The notes under the pieces were generated by a model, which saw nothing but the letters and a program-made list of their open reading frames with translations, had not been told where the DNA came from and did no database searches. From Gammaproteobacteria bacterium (GTDB lineage Bacteria > Pseudomonadota > Gammaproteobacteria > Pseudomonadales > GM7GCV1), in NCBI GenBank assembly GCA_030830945.1, contig JAURLY010000078.1, positions 1 through 5,290 on the forward strand: DNA of 5,290 nucleotides. Reading direction: 5' to 3'. Of the stretch, positions 1 through 5,290 are shown in pieces (positions within the stretch are counted from its first letter, which is position 1; the number at the start of each line of letters is the position of its first letter). The position numbers and the translations under genes were made by a program.

Positions 1-40
1 AGGTTTTTCGCCAGTAAGAATAATTTCATACACAAAGATT

Positions 41-46
41 TTTAAT
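41..46 (+). promoter_or_regulatory. Possible -10 element for the mmsA-type gene
   Basis: TTTAAT matches the sigma70 -10 consensus at five of six positions and would place a transcription start near base 52, inside the palindrome at 46-64. No good -35 hexamer is found 16-18 bases upstream. An alternative -10, AATAAT at 19-24, would need a -35 outside the window. The call is weak and rests on one hexamer plus its position. Confidence 0.22.
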
Positions 47-64
47 CACGGTTAGCAAGCGTGA
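46..64. promoter_or_regulatory. Imperfect palindrome, candidate operator upstream of mmsA-type gene
   Basis: TCACGGTTAGCAAGCGTGA pairs at seven of nine positions around a central G: outer arms TCACG/CGTGA, one mismatch, then TT/AA. It lies between a possible -10 hexamer and the ribosome binding site, so a bound protein would block transcription initiation. IclR-family regulators usually bind short imperfect palindromes near their target promoters, and an IclR gene lies directly downstream of the dehydrogenase, so autoregulation through this site is plausible. The match to a specific regulator is inference. Confidence 0.35.
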
Positions 65-70
65 AAATTT

Positions 71-76
71 AGAGGA
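71..76 (+). promoter_or_regulatory. Ribosome binding site for mmsA-type gene
   Basis: AGAGGA ends six bases before the ATG at 83. It is a strong Shine-Dalgarno match at normal spacing and fixes the start of the dehydrogenase. Confidence 0.75.
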
Positions 77-82
77 AAAGCA

Positions 83-1576
83 ATGAAAGTCGGACACCTA
101 ATTAACGGTCAGGTCGTTGAAAGCCAGGACAGCTATCAAGACGTTTTTAATCCAGCACTTGGCGAGGCGACCAAGCAGGTTTGTATGGCGTCAAAACAGA
201 CGGTAGAACAGGCGATTAGTTCTGCCCAGGACGCATTCCCTGCCTGGCGAAACACGCCACCGGTTAAGCGCGCACGCATTATGTTCCGCTTTAAAGAACT
301 ACTGGAACAGAATGCGGAAAAGATTTGCCACCTGATTGGGGAAGAGCACGGAAAAATCGTTCACGATGCCGCGGGCGAACTTCAACGCGGAATAGAGAAT
401 GTTGAGTACGCCTGTGGTGCCCCGGAGCTGCTCAAAGGCGAGTTTTCCAAAAACGTAGGTCCCAATATTGATTCCTGGAGCGACTTTCAACCGGTCGGCA
501 TTGTTGCCGGCATTACCCCATTTAACTTTCCGGTGATGGTGCCACTCTGGATGTTCCCCATCGCGATTGTCTGTGGCAACTGTTTCATCCTCAAACCCTC
601 GGAAAAAGACCCCGGCGCTTCGCTTTATATTGCGCAACTGGCACTGGAAGCGGGATTGCCAAAAGGCGTATTGAATGTAGTCAATGGCGGTAAGGAAGCA
701 GTTGATGCCTTGCTGGAAGACAGTCGGGTTAAGGCAGTGAGTTTTGTCGGTTCCACGCCCGTCGCCGAAGCGATCTATAGAAAATCGACCGCTATGGGTA
801 AGCGCTGCCAGGCGCTGGGCGGGGCGAAAAACCACGCCATCGTCATGCCAGATGCCGATATTGATAATGCCGTCAGTCAGCTTCTCGGGGCGGCATTTGG
901 CTCGTCAGGAGAGCGATGTATGGCGCTCTCGGTGGCTGTTGCCGTGGGTGATCAAACCGCCGATGCATTGGTGGAAAAGATTCAGGAAGGAATGCGGGAT
1001 CTTGCCGTGGGTGAATTCTCGAATAAAGAAAACAGTTTTGGTCCGGTGATCACTCGTGAGCATCAGCAAAATGTGATCAAGCACATCACCAGTGCCGAAG
1101 AGCAGGGCGCAACACTGGTCGTTGATGGACGCAATATTACAGTGCCTGGATACGAGCAGGGCTTCTTCGTTGGTGGAACGCTCATCGATAATGTCACACC
1201 GGAAATGGATAGCTACCGTGCAGAGATTTTCGGCCCGGTATTGCAAGTTATGCGCGTCGAAACAATGGAAGAGGCCATGAAGCTTATTAATGAGCATGAG
1301 TATGGCAACGGCACCTGTATCTTCACACGTGATGGGGAAGCTGCGCGCTATTTTGCCGACAATATCGAAGTTGGCATGGTCGGCATCAATATTCCTTTAC
1401 CTGTCCCGGTTGCCTATCACAGCTTTGGCGGTTGGAAGCGATCATTGTTTGGTGATCTGCATGCCTATGGGCCAGATGCGGTCAGGTTTTACACAAAACG
1501 TAAAACCATTACCCAGCGATGGCCTTCAGCCGGTGTTCGTGAAGGGGCCTCGTTCTCCATGCCTACCATGAAATAA
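83..1576 (+). CDS. mmsA: CoA-acylating methylmalonate-semialdehyde dehydrogenase
   Basis: This cytoplasmic NAD-dependent aldehyde dehydrogenase would convert methylmalonate semialdehyde plus CoA to propionyl-CoA and CO2, and malonate semialdehyde to acetyl-CoA; the family serves valine, beta-alanine and inositol breakdown. Its 497 residues match the usual family length. Visible hallmarks are the oxyanion Asn148 in TPFNFP, Lys171 in LKPSE, the NAD-loop GSTPVAEA at 223-230, Gly-Glu-Arg-Cys with catalytic Cys279, and Glu381 in EIFGP. Arg102 (in QRGIENVEYACG) and Arg278 sit where the family has its two substrate-carboxylate-binding arginines. The general-base Glu of hydrolytic aldehyde dehydrogenases is replaced (QALGGAKNH, 243-251), as expected for members that deacylate with CoA. 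AGAGGA upstream supports the start. The stop lies 4 bases before the IclR gene, implying cotranscription. Family assignment is secure; the physiological substrate (valine, beta-alanine/3-hydroxypropionate or inositol route) is not shown by the sequence. Confidence 0.95.
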   Translation: MKVGHLINGQVVESQDSYQDVFNPALGEATKQVCMASKQTVEQAISSAQDAFPAWRNTPPVKRARIMFRFKELLEQNAEKICHLIGEEHGKIVHDAAGELQRGIENVEYACGAPELLKGEFSKNVGPNIDSWSDFQPVGIVAGITPFNFPVMVPLWMFPIAIVCGNCFILKPSEKDPGASLYIAQLALEAGLPKGVLNVVNGGKEAVDALLEDSRVKAVSFVGSTPVAEAIYRKSTAMGKRCQALGGAKNHAIVMPDADIDNAVSQLLGAAFGSSGERCMALSVAVAVGDQTADALVEKIQEGMRDLAVGEFSNKENSFGPVITREHQQNVIKHITSAEEQGATLVVDGRNITVPGYEQGFFVGGTLIDNVTPEMDSYRAEIFGPVLQVMRVETMEEAMKLINEHEYGNGTCIFTRDGEAARYFADNIEVGMVGINIPLPVPVAYHSFGGWKRSLFGDLHAYGPDAVRFYTKRKTITQRWPSAGVREGASFSMPTMK

Positions 1577-1580
1577 GCCA

Positions 1581-2369
1581 ATGAGCGCCGAGCTGGAAAA
1601 AGCCGAGAAGAAGAGGGACAAAGGTTCCTCGATTCTTCGCACTCTCGAAATTATTGAGGCGATTGGTCGGGCTGATCGACCGTTAAGCCCGGCGGATATT
1701 GCTGTACAGCTCGGCATTCCCAAACCCAGCGTGCATCGCCTGCTGCAACAACTGCACGCAGAAGATTTTATTCAGATTGACATGCGAGGAGCCTGGTTGG
1801 CAGGAAGTCGCCTGCGTAGTTTGAGCTTTTCAGTATTGGCGAGTGACCCCTGTAAGGCCGCAAGACAGGCCATTCTTTCAGATCTGGCAAGTACCATAGG
1901 CGAGACCTGTGGTATCGCCTTGCCGGACGGCATGAACATGCTCTATTTCGATCGTGTCCAGACCAACTGGCCGTTACAGATTAATCTGCCCATTGGCACG
2001 CATACGCCGATATGGTGTACCTCAAGTGGGAAACTGTATTTAAGTTCGCTTGAAGCAAATATCCGCAAGAAAATTCTTGACCACTTACCGCTAACCAAAC
2101 ATGCCAGGAATACACACACGGATGTCGACTCCCTTGAAAAGGCGCTGGCTGAAATACGGGAACAGGGCTATGGCACCGATAACGAGGAATTTGTTGATGG
2201 CATGGTGGCCTGCTCCGTTCCTATCCCTGGAAAGAATGGACAAATGCTCGCGTCATTGTTTACGCATTGTCCTGTCATTCGAAAATCGCTGGATGAGCTG
2301 ATTGAATATGTGCCCACGCTGAATCGTGCCGCAAAAGAATTATCTGAGGTCATTCATGAAGGCCAATAA
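1581..2369 (+). CDS. IclR-family transcriptional regulator
   Basis: This 262-residue protein has the standard IclR layout. An N-terminal winged helix-turn-helix spans about residues 15-80, with the two DNA-binding helices around SPADIAVQLGI (36-46) and KPSVHRLLQQL (48-58). A C-terminal small-molecule-binding domain covers about 95-258 and includes GETCGIAL (107-114) and the family signature region NEEFVDGMVACSVPI (201-215). A charged, Lys/Glu-rich leader of about 14 residues precedes the HTH. The ATG follows the dehydrogenase stop by only 4 bases and has no good Shine-Dalgarno, so translation is probably coupled to the upstream gene; later in-frame ATGs would remove the HTH. The linkage suggests it controls the dehydrogenase and the downstream permease in response to a pathway intermediate. 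The ligand, and whether it activates or represses, cannot be read from the sequence. Confidence 0.93.
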   Translation: MSAELEKAEKKRDKGSSILRTLEIIEAIGRADRPLSPADIAVQLGIPKPSVHRLLQQLHAEDFIQIDMRGAWLAGSRLRSLSFSVLASDPCKAARQAILSDLASTIGETCGIALPDGMNMLYFDRVQTNWPLQINLPIGTHTPIWCTSSGKLYLSSLEANIRKKILDHLPLTKHARNTHTDVDSLEKALAEIREQGYGTDNEEFVDGMVACSVPIPGKNGQMLASLFTHCPVIRKSLDELIEYVPTLNRAAKELSEVIHEGQ

Positions 2370-2420
2370 AACCCATGAAAGCCCGAGCGCGATATTTATA
2401 AAGAATTTTGTGCATTATAT

Positions 2421-2449
2421 TTGGCATGATTAAGCAAAAAATGCATAAC
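2421..2449 (+). promoter_or_regulatory. Probable sigma70 promoter of the GntP-type permease gene
   Basis: TTGGCA (2421-2426, five of six to TTGACA) is followed after 17 bases by CATAAC (2444-2449, four of six to TATAAT), predicting a start near 2456 and a leader of about 30 bases. It sits in the 117-base A/T-rich gap between the IclR and permease genes. A spaced inverted repeat, TGCATT (2411-2416) with AATGCA (2440-2445), brackets the -35 and could be a regulator site, though six-base arms are short. If used, the permease can be expressed separately from the mmsA-iclR pair. Confidence 0.45.
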
Positions 2450-2486
2450 CCCTTCCTGATAACTCTAATCAAAACTGGAAACGCAC

Positions 2487-3791
2487 ATGCTTAGCACCAT
2501 CGGGCTGATCTTTTCACTCTCACTGCTGATCGTACTCACCATTCGCGGTATGAATTTACTAATCGCCGCTCCAGTGTGTGCACTTATCGTCGCCATCACT
2601 GGCAATCTGGACCTTATTCCCGCAGAGGGAGTTAGTGTCGATTACGTCAGCAGTTACATGGCCGGCTTTAGCGCCTTTATCCAGTCCTGGTTCTTTATGT
2701 TTTTGCTTGGCAGCATATTCGGCAAGTTGATGGAAGATAGCGGTGCAGCTGAAAGTGTTGCCCGCTGGATTATTGGTCGTCTTGGCTCCAAGTATGCAGC
2801 GTTTGCCACCGTTATCGCCTGTGCAGTGCTGACCTATGGTGGCGTCAGTCTGTTTGTCGTGGCTTTTACTGCGTTTCCCATTGCATTGGGTTTGTTTAAA
2901 CAAGCCAACTTGCCGCGGCGGTTTATTCCCGCGACCCTGGCATTTGGCTCGGTGACTTTCACCATGACCAGTGCGGGTTCACCGGAGATCCAGAATTGGA
3001 TCCCTATCGAATTTTTAGGGACATCGCCCTATGCAGAATGGGAAGTCAGCCTGGTCGTGGCCATATTTATGGCGCTGTTTGGTTTCTGGTGGCTAAGACG
3101 TATGCTGAACAAGGCGGTGGCAGCAGGCGAACAGTTTGAAGTGCGCGACACGGATCCCCCTGAAATTTCCCGCAATCTTCCCAATCCTATTCTTAGCCTG
3201 ATACCTTTGGCCATGGTTTTGGGCACAACCTTCTTTCTGCATGACGACTATGGCTCGGCCGCGCTAATTGTCGCGCTTCTGGCGGGTTGTCTAGCTACCT
3301 GGGCGATCAATGTACGCTTTCTGCCAAGCCCGGGTATGGCACTCAGTGCCGGTGCTATTGGCGCGCTAATCGCGATTGGTAACACGGCCGCCGTGGTTGG
3401 TTTTGGCTCGGTTGCCAAAGTGTCCCCGGCGTTTGATATTGCCGTGCAATTTGTCACTTCTATACCGGGTAACGAATTAATTGGCGCAGCTATCGCTGTA
3501 TCCATTATTGCTGCGCTCACCGGCTCCGCATCCGGTGGACAATCCATCGCACTGCCTGTGTTGGCACCGCAATATCTTGAGCTGGGTGTGGATCCTGAAG
3601 CCCTGCACAGGGTAGTCGCTATTTCATCCGGGGCACTGGATTCATTACCGCACAACGGCTATGTGGTGACGACCATTCGCGCCATCTGTGGTGAAACACA
3701 CCGGGATGCTTACGCACCACTAGGAGCGCTAACTGTGGTTATTCCTGTAATCGGAACAGTTCTGGCGATCTGTCTGTTGCTTGTGTTTTAA
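2487..3791 (+). CDS. GntP-family permease (proton-coupled organic acid transporter)
   Basis: This 434-residue inner-membrane protein is almost wholly hydrophobic, with roughly a dozen membrane segments. Known GntP members carry gluconate and related sugar acids, D-serine or hydroxybutyrate. Family marks are FGKLMEDSGAAESVA (78-92), LTYGGVSLFVV (115-125), the Gly/Ser-rich GSASGG (346-351) and the diagnostic SGALDSLPHNG (381-391) followed by CGETHRDAY (401-409). The length fits the family. A hydrophilic stretch at about 206-232 is probably a cytoplasmic loop between the two halves. The ATG has a modest purine-rich site (TGGAAA, 2476-2481) upstream. Its position after a (methyl)malonate-semialdehyde dehydrogenase and an IclR regulator suggests uptake of a small hydroxy acid such as 3-hydroxyisobutyrate, 3-hydroxypropionate or 3-hydroxybutyrate. 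That substrate is inference; a sugar acid is the main alternative. Confidence 0.9.
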   Translation: MLSTIGLIFSLSLLIVLTIRGMNLLIAAPVCALIVAITGNLDLIPAEGVSVDYVSSYMAGFSAFIQSWFFMFLLGSIFGKLMEDSGAAESVARWIIGRLGSKYAAFATVIACAVLTYGGVSLFVVAFTAFPIALGLFKQANLPRRFIPATLAFGSVTFTMTSAGSPEIQNWIPIEFLGTSPYAEWEVSLVVAIFMALFGFWWLRRMLNKAVAAGEQFEVRDTDPPEISRNLPNPILSLIPLAMVLGTTFFLHDDYGSAALIVALLAGCLATWAINVRFLPSPGMALSAGAIGALIAIGNTAAVVGFGSVAKVSPAFDIAVQFVTSIPGNELIGAAIAVSIIAALTGSASGGQSIALPVLAPQYLELGVDPEALHRVVAISSGALDSLPHNGYVVTTIRAICGETHRDAYAPLGALTVVIPVIGTVLAICLLLVF

Positions 3792-3792
3792 A

Positions 3793-3831
3793 CTGTATTT
3801 ATGGACTAAGTTGGAATAGATACAAATACAG
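3793..3831. repeat. 8-bp inverted repeat with 23-base spacer
   Basis: CTGTATTT (3793-3800) and AAATACAG (3824-3831) are perfect inverted copies in the 64-base gap after the permease stop. The arms are A/T-rich, the loop is long and no T-tract follows, so it is not a convincing intrinsic terminator. A two-half-site operator for the next gene, a weak 3'-end stem, or chance are the options. A possible -35, TTGGAA (3811-3816), lies between the arms, with a poor -10 TATGTA (3834-3839) 17 bases downstream. Confidence 0.4.
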
Positions 3832-3845
3832 AATATGTAAATAAA

Positions 3846-3850
3846 AGAGG
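3846..3850 (+). promoter_or_regulatory. Ribosome binding site deciding a GTG start
   Basis: AGAGG ends five bases before the GTG at 3856. This spacing, plus the complete signal peptide that begins there, supports a GTG start for the CMD-cupin gene. Confidence 0.7.
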
Positions 3851-3855
3851 TCTCT

Positions 3856-4992
3856 GTGAATACTCCAAAGCATAAGAAAAGTTTTCTGTCGGTGGCATAT
3901 GTCCTGCTGATGTTTATGGCAGAAATAGCCAAATCGGAAGCACAACAACAAGAGAAGAATCTTACTGAACGCCACAAGGCCATTATCCCTATTGCAGCAA
4001 ATACAGCTTCAGGAAACGTAGTAAAGCTTGAGAATGCGTTAAACCAAGGATTGGAAAAAGGACTTACAGTTAACGAAATCAAAGAAATATTCATTCATTC
4101 CTATGCGTACGCTGGGTTTCCTCGTGCATTGAACGGGATAAACACCTTTATCGATGTAATGGATGATAGAGCTCAGAGAGGTATTGAGGACGAGATGGGA
4201 AGTGAGGCAACGCCCTTGCCTCAGAATTACGATCCCAACAAATACGGGCATATTGTTCGCAATGACTTGGTAGGCAGAGATATTTCCAATCGAACAACTG
4301 GCTACCCCGTTTTTGTGCCTACTATCGATAAGTTTCTGGTTGAGCACTTGTTTGCGGATATTTTCTTCAGAGATGTGTTAACTCATAAAGACAGGGAACT
4401 TGTAACAATCAGTATTCTTTCATCGATGCGAGGTAACGAGGCGCAGTTAAGGGGGCATCTAAATATATCTCTTCGTGTCGGCTATTCCCCAGACCAACTT
4501 CTTGAATTTGCCTCTGTTCTTAATGAAACAGTCAGCCAAGAAAGCTCAATTCGGGCATTAGCCCTTATTAAAGATATCGCAGGTATTTCTGATAGCTCGC
4601 CCGAAATAGCAGATGTAAGAGTTAATAGAAGTGAAAGTTCTGTTCAGGCTTCTCAAGATCACTTTACCGGAAAAGCCATAGTGACTTCAGGCTTTGAATC
4701 TCCTGTGTCAGGACATTATCGAGGCGCTATGGTCGAATTTGAATCTGGTGCCCGAACCGCCTGGCACACGCACCCTTATGGTCAAACCCTAATCGTTATT
4801 TCAGGTAAAGGGTTAGTGCAATCTGAAGGCCATGAACCTCAGGAGATGTTGCCAGGTAACGTCGTCAACATACCACCGAATACCAAGCACTGGCATGGGG
4901 CTTCGGAAGATTCTCCCATGTCTCATATAGCTATATCTACACCTGACAACGGCAACACAGTGCAATGGATGGAATTGGTTGGATCGTTTTGA
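3856..4992 (+). CDS. Exported tandem carboxymuconolactone-decarboxylase-like / cupin fusion protein
   Basis: This 378-residue protein starts at GTG and has an apparent signal peptide: basic KHKK (5-8), a hydrophobic core at about 10-24, and a likely cleavage after Ser-Glu-Ala (27-29), so it should act in the periplasm or outside the cell. Two CMD-like domains follow. The first, about 36-105, includes EIKEIFIHSYAYAGFPRAL (74-92), resembling PcaC-type proteins. The second, about 155-240, includes RELVTISIL (180-188) and LRGHLNISLRVGY (198-210). The mature protein has no cysteine, so AhpD-type CxxC peroxidase chemistry is excluded. A cupin spans about 280-370 with predicted metal ligands His304, His306, Gln310 and His345 (WHTHPYGQTLIV, KHWHGAS). 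The His-His-Gln-His set resembles small manganese cupins such as the bacterial cupin hydroxynitrile lyases. The reaction is unknown: decarboxylase, lyase, isomerase or dioxygenase are all possible. GC is lower than in the preceding genes, and the 3' end overlaps a recombinase-like tail, suggesting acquisition. Confidence 0.85.
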   Translation: MNTPKHKKSFLSVAYVLLMFMAEIAKSEAQQQEKNLTERHKAIIPIAANTASGNVVKLENALNQGLEKGLTVNEIKEIFIHSYAYAGFPRALNGINTFIDVMDDRAQRGIEDEMGSEATPLPQNYDPNKYGHIVRNDLVGRDISNRTTGYPVFVPTIDKFLVEHLFADIFFRDVLTHKDRELVTISILSSMRGNEAQLRGHLNISLRVGYSPDQLLEFASVLNETVSQESSIRALALIKDIAGISDSSPEIADVRVNRSESSVQASQDHFTGKAIVTSGFESPVSGHYRGAMVEFESGARTAWHTHPYGQTLIVISGKGLVQSEGHEPQEMLPGNVVNIPPNTKHWHGASEDSPMSHIAISTPDNGNTVQWMELVGSF

Positions 4993-5269
4993 ATCCGATA
5001 TTGACTCTAAAGAAGAGTACTCTGAAGAGGAGAGAAAAGAGTATCTAAGCGGAATCCTTAGAAAAATTGTTGTCCATTACAATGAAGAGTCGAATGACCA
5101 TAGCCTCGAAATTGAGTTTGAGGTGCCTATTGTTGATGACCGACTGATCTACAATAATCCTGAGCGGCGCAAAGAAGGCTGGTTTGTAGATTCTGGAGAA
5201 ACTCGATTTGTATTAGATAGCCTTCCTATCAGCAAAGGTGGCCGACCTCGCAAATCAAAACCCGCTTAA
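4979..5269 (+). pseudogene. C-terminal remnant of a serine-type site-specific recombinase (probable)
   Basis: The frame encodes at most 96 residues from a TTG that overlaps the CMD-cupin gene by 14 bases; the only other in-frame start noticed is a GTG near 5122. The sequence is acidic and charged: EEERKEYLSGILRKIVVHY (17-35), then H.LEIEFEVPIVDD (42-54), then a basic GGRPRKSK tail near the end. This pattern resembles, from memory, the extreme C-terminus of recombinase-family proteins of several hundred residues, which end in a short beta-rich region and a basic tail. No catalytic serine domain, recombinase domain or zinc ribbon is present, and the frame is closed by a stop at 4928-4930, so an intact gene is not upstream. 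No Shine-Dalgarno supports the TTG. It is most likely a truncated leftover, but a small independent protein of unknown function cannot be excluded. Its GC (about 42% in one sampled line) is like that of the CMD-cupin gene. Confidence 0.5.
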
Positions 5270-5290
5270 TTTAAAATAGATAACTTTGAA

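Noticed and set aside
1..45. Possible C-terminal end of an upstream gene (frame 1 is open from the edge to a TAA at 43-45)
   Set aside because: Only 14 codons are visible and they are not recognisable; an open run of this length in A/T-rich DNA is expected by chance.
299..835. Long open frame on the - strand inside the dehydrogenase gene (178 codons)
   Set aside because: It lies wholly inside a secure mmsA-type coding region, its translation has no recognisable domain, and no ribosome binding site supports it. It is a shadow of the coding strand; the same applies to the antisense frames at 905-1297 and 3248-3655.
83..1576. Annotation as inositol-pathway iolA
   Set aside because: The same enzyme family serves both routes, but no inositol-catabolism gene is visible in the window, so the general mmsA name is safer.
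3793..3831. Intrinsic terminator after the permease gene
   Set aside because: The inverted-repeat arms are A/T-rich, the loop is 23 bases and no T-run follows the second arm, so the hallmarks of a Rho-independent terminator are missing.
3729..4094. Antisense open frame crossing the permease end and the start of the CMD-cupin gene
   Set aside because: It overlaps two well-supported + strand genes and antisense to the signal-peptide region gives a spurious Ser/Phe/Ile-rich translation. No independent evidence of coding.
3856..4992. AhpD-like alkylhydroperoxidase function for the CMD-cupin protein
   Set aside because: AhpD-type activity needs a CxxC pair; no cysteine is found in the translated protein, so the CMD domains must act differently or be structural.

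Overview
This 5.3 kb window looks like a proteobacterial chromosome, most likely a marine-type gammaproteobacterium. That placement is inference from protein style, moderate GC (sampled 60-base lines in the first three genes give about 52-53%) and Shine-Dalgarno-led starts; no marker gene is present to confirm it. All supported genes are on the + strand.

Region 1 (about 1-3791) is a small catabolic cassette. It encodes a CoA-acylating methylmalonate/malonate-semialdehyde dehydrogenase (mmsA type), then, 4 bases downstream, an IclR-family regulator, and then, behind its own likely sigma70 promoter, a GntP-family permease. The simplest reading is import of a small hydroxy- or carboxylic acid, its conversion by enzymes outside the window to (methyl)malonate semialdehyde, oxidative decarboxylation to propionyl-CoA or acetyl-CoA, and control by the linked IclR protein. 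A 19-bp imperfect palindrome just upstream of the dehydrogenase ribosome binding site is a candidate operator.

Region 2 (about 3792-5290) is different in character: lower GC (about 37-48% in sampled lines) and unrelated gene content. It holds a predicted exported protein that joins two carboxymuconolactone-decarboxylase (CMD/AhpD-like) domains to a C-terminal cupin with a His-x-His...Gln...His metal site. This is followed by a 14-base-overlapping reading frame that resembles only the C-terminal tail of a serine-type site-specific recombinase. The composition shift and the headless recombinase tail suggest an acquired or rearranged segment next to the catabolic cassette.

No tRNA, rRNA, CRISPR array, complete insertion sequence or convincing intrinsic terminator was seen. 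No stretch over 300 bases lacks a gene. I found no clear evidence of a wholly new system; the most unusual items are the exported CMD-CMD-cupin fusion and its junction with the recombinase remnant.
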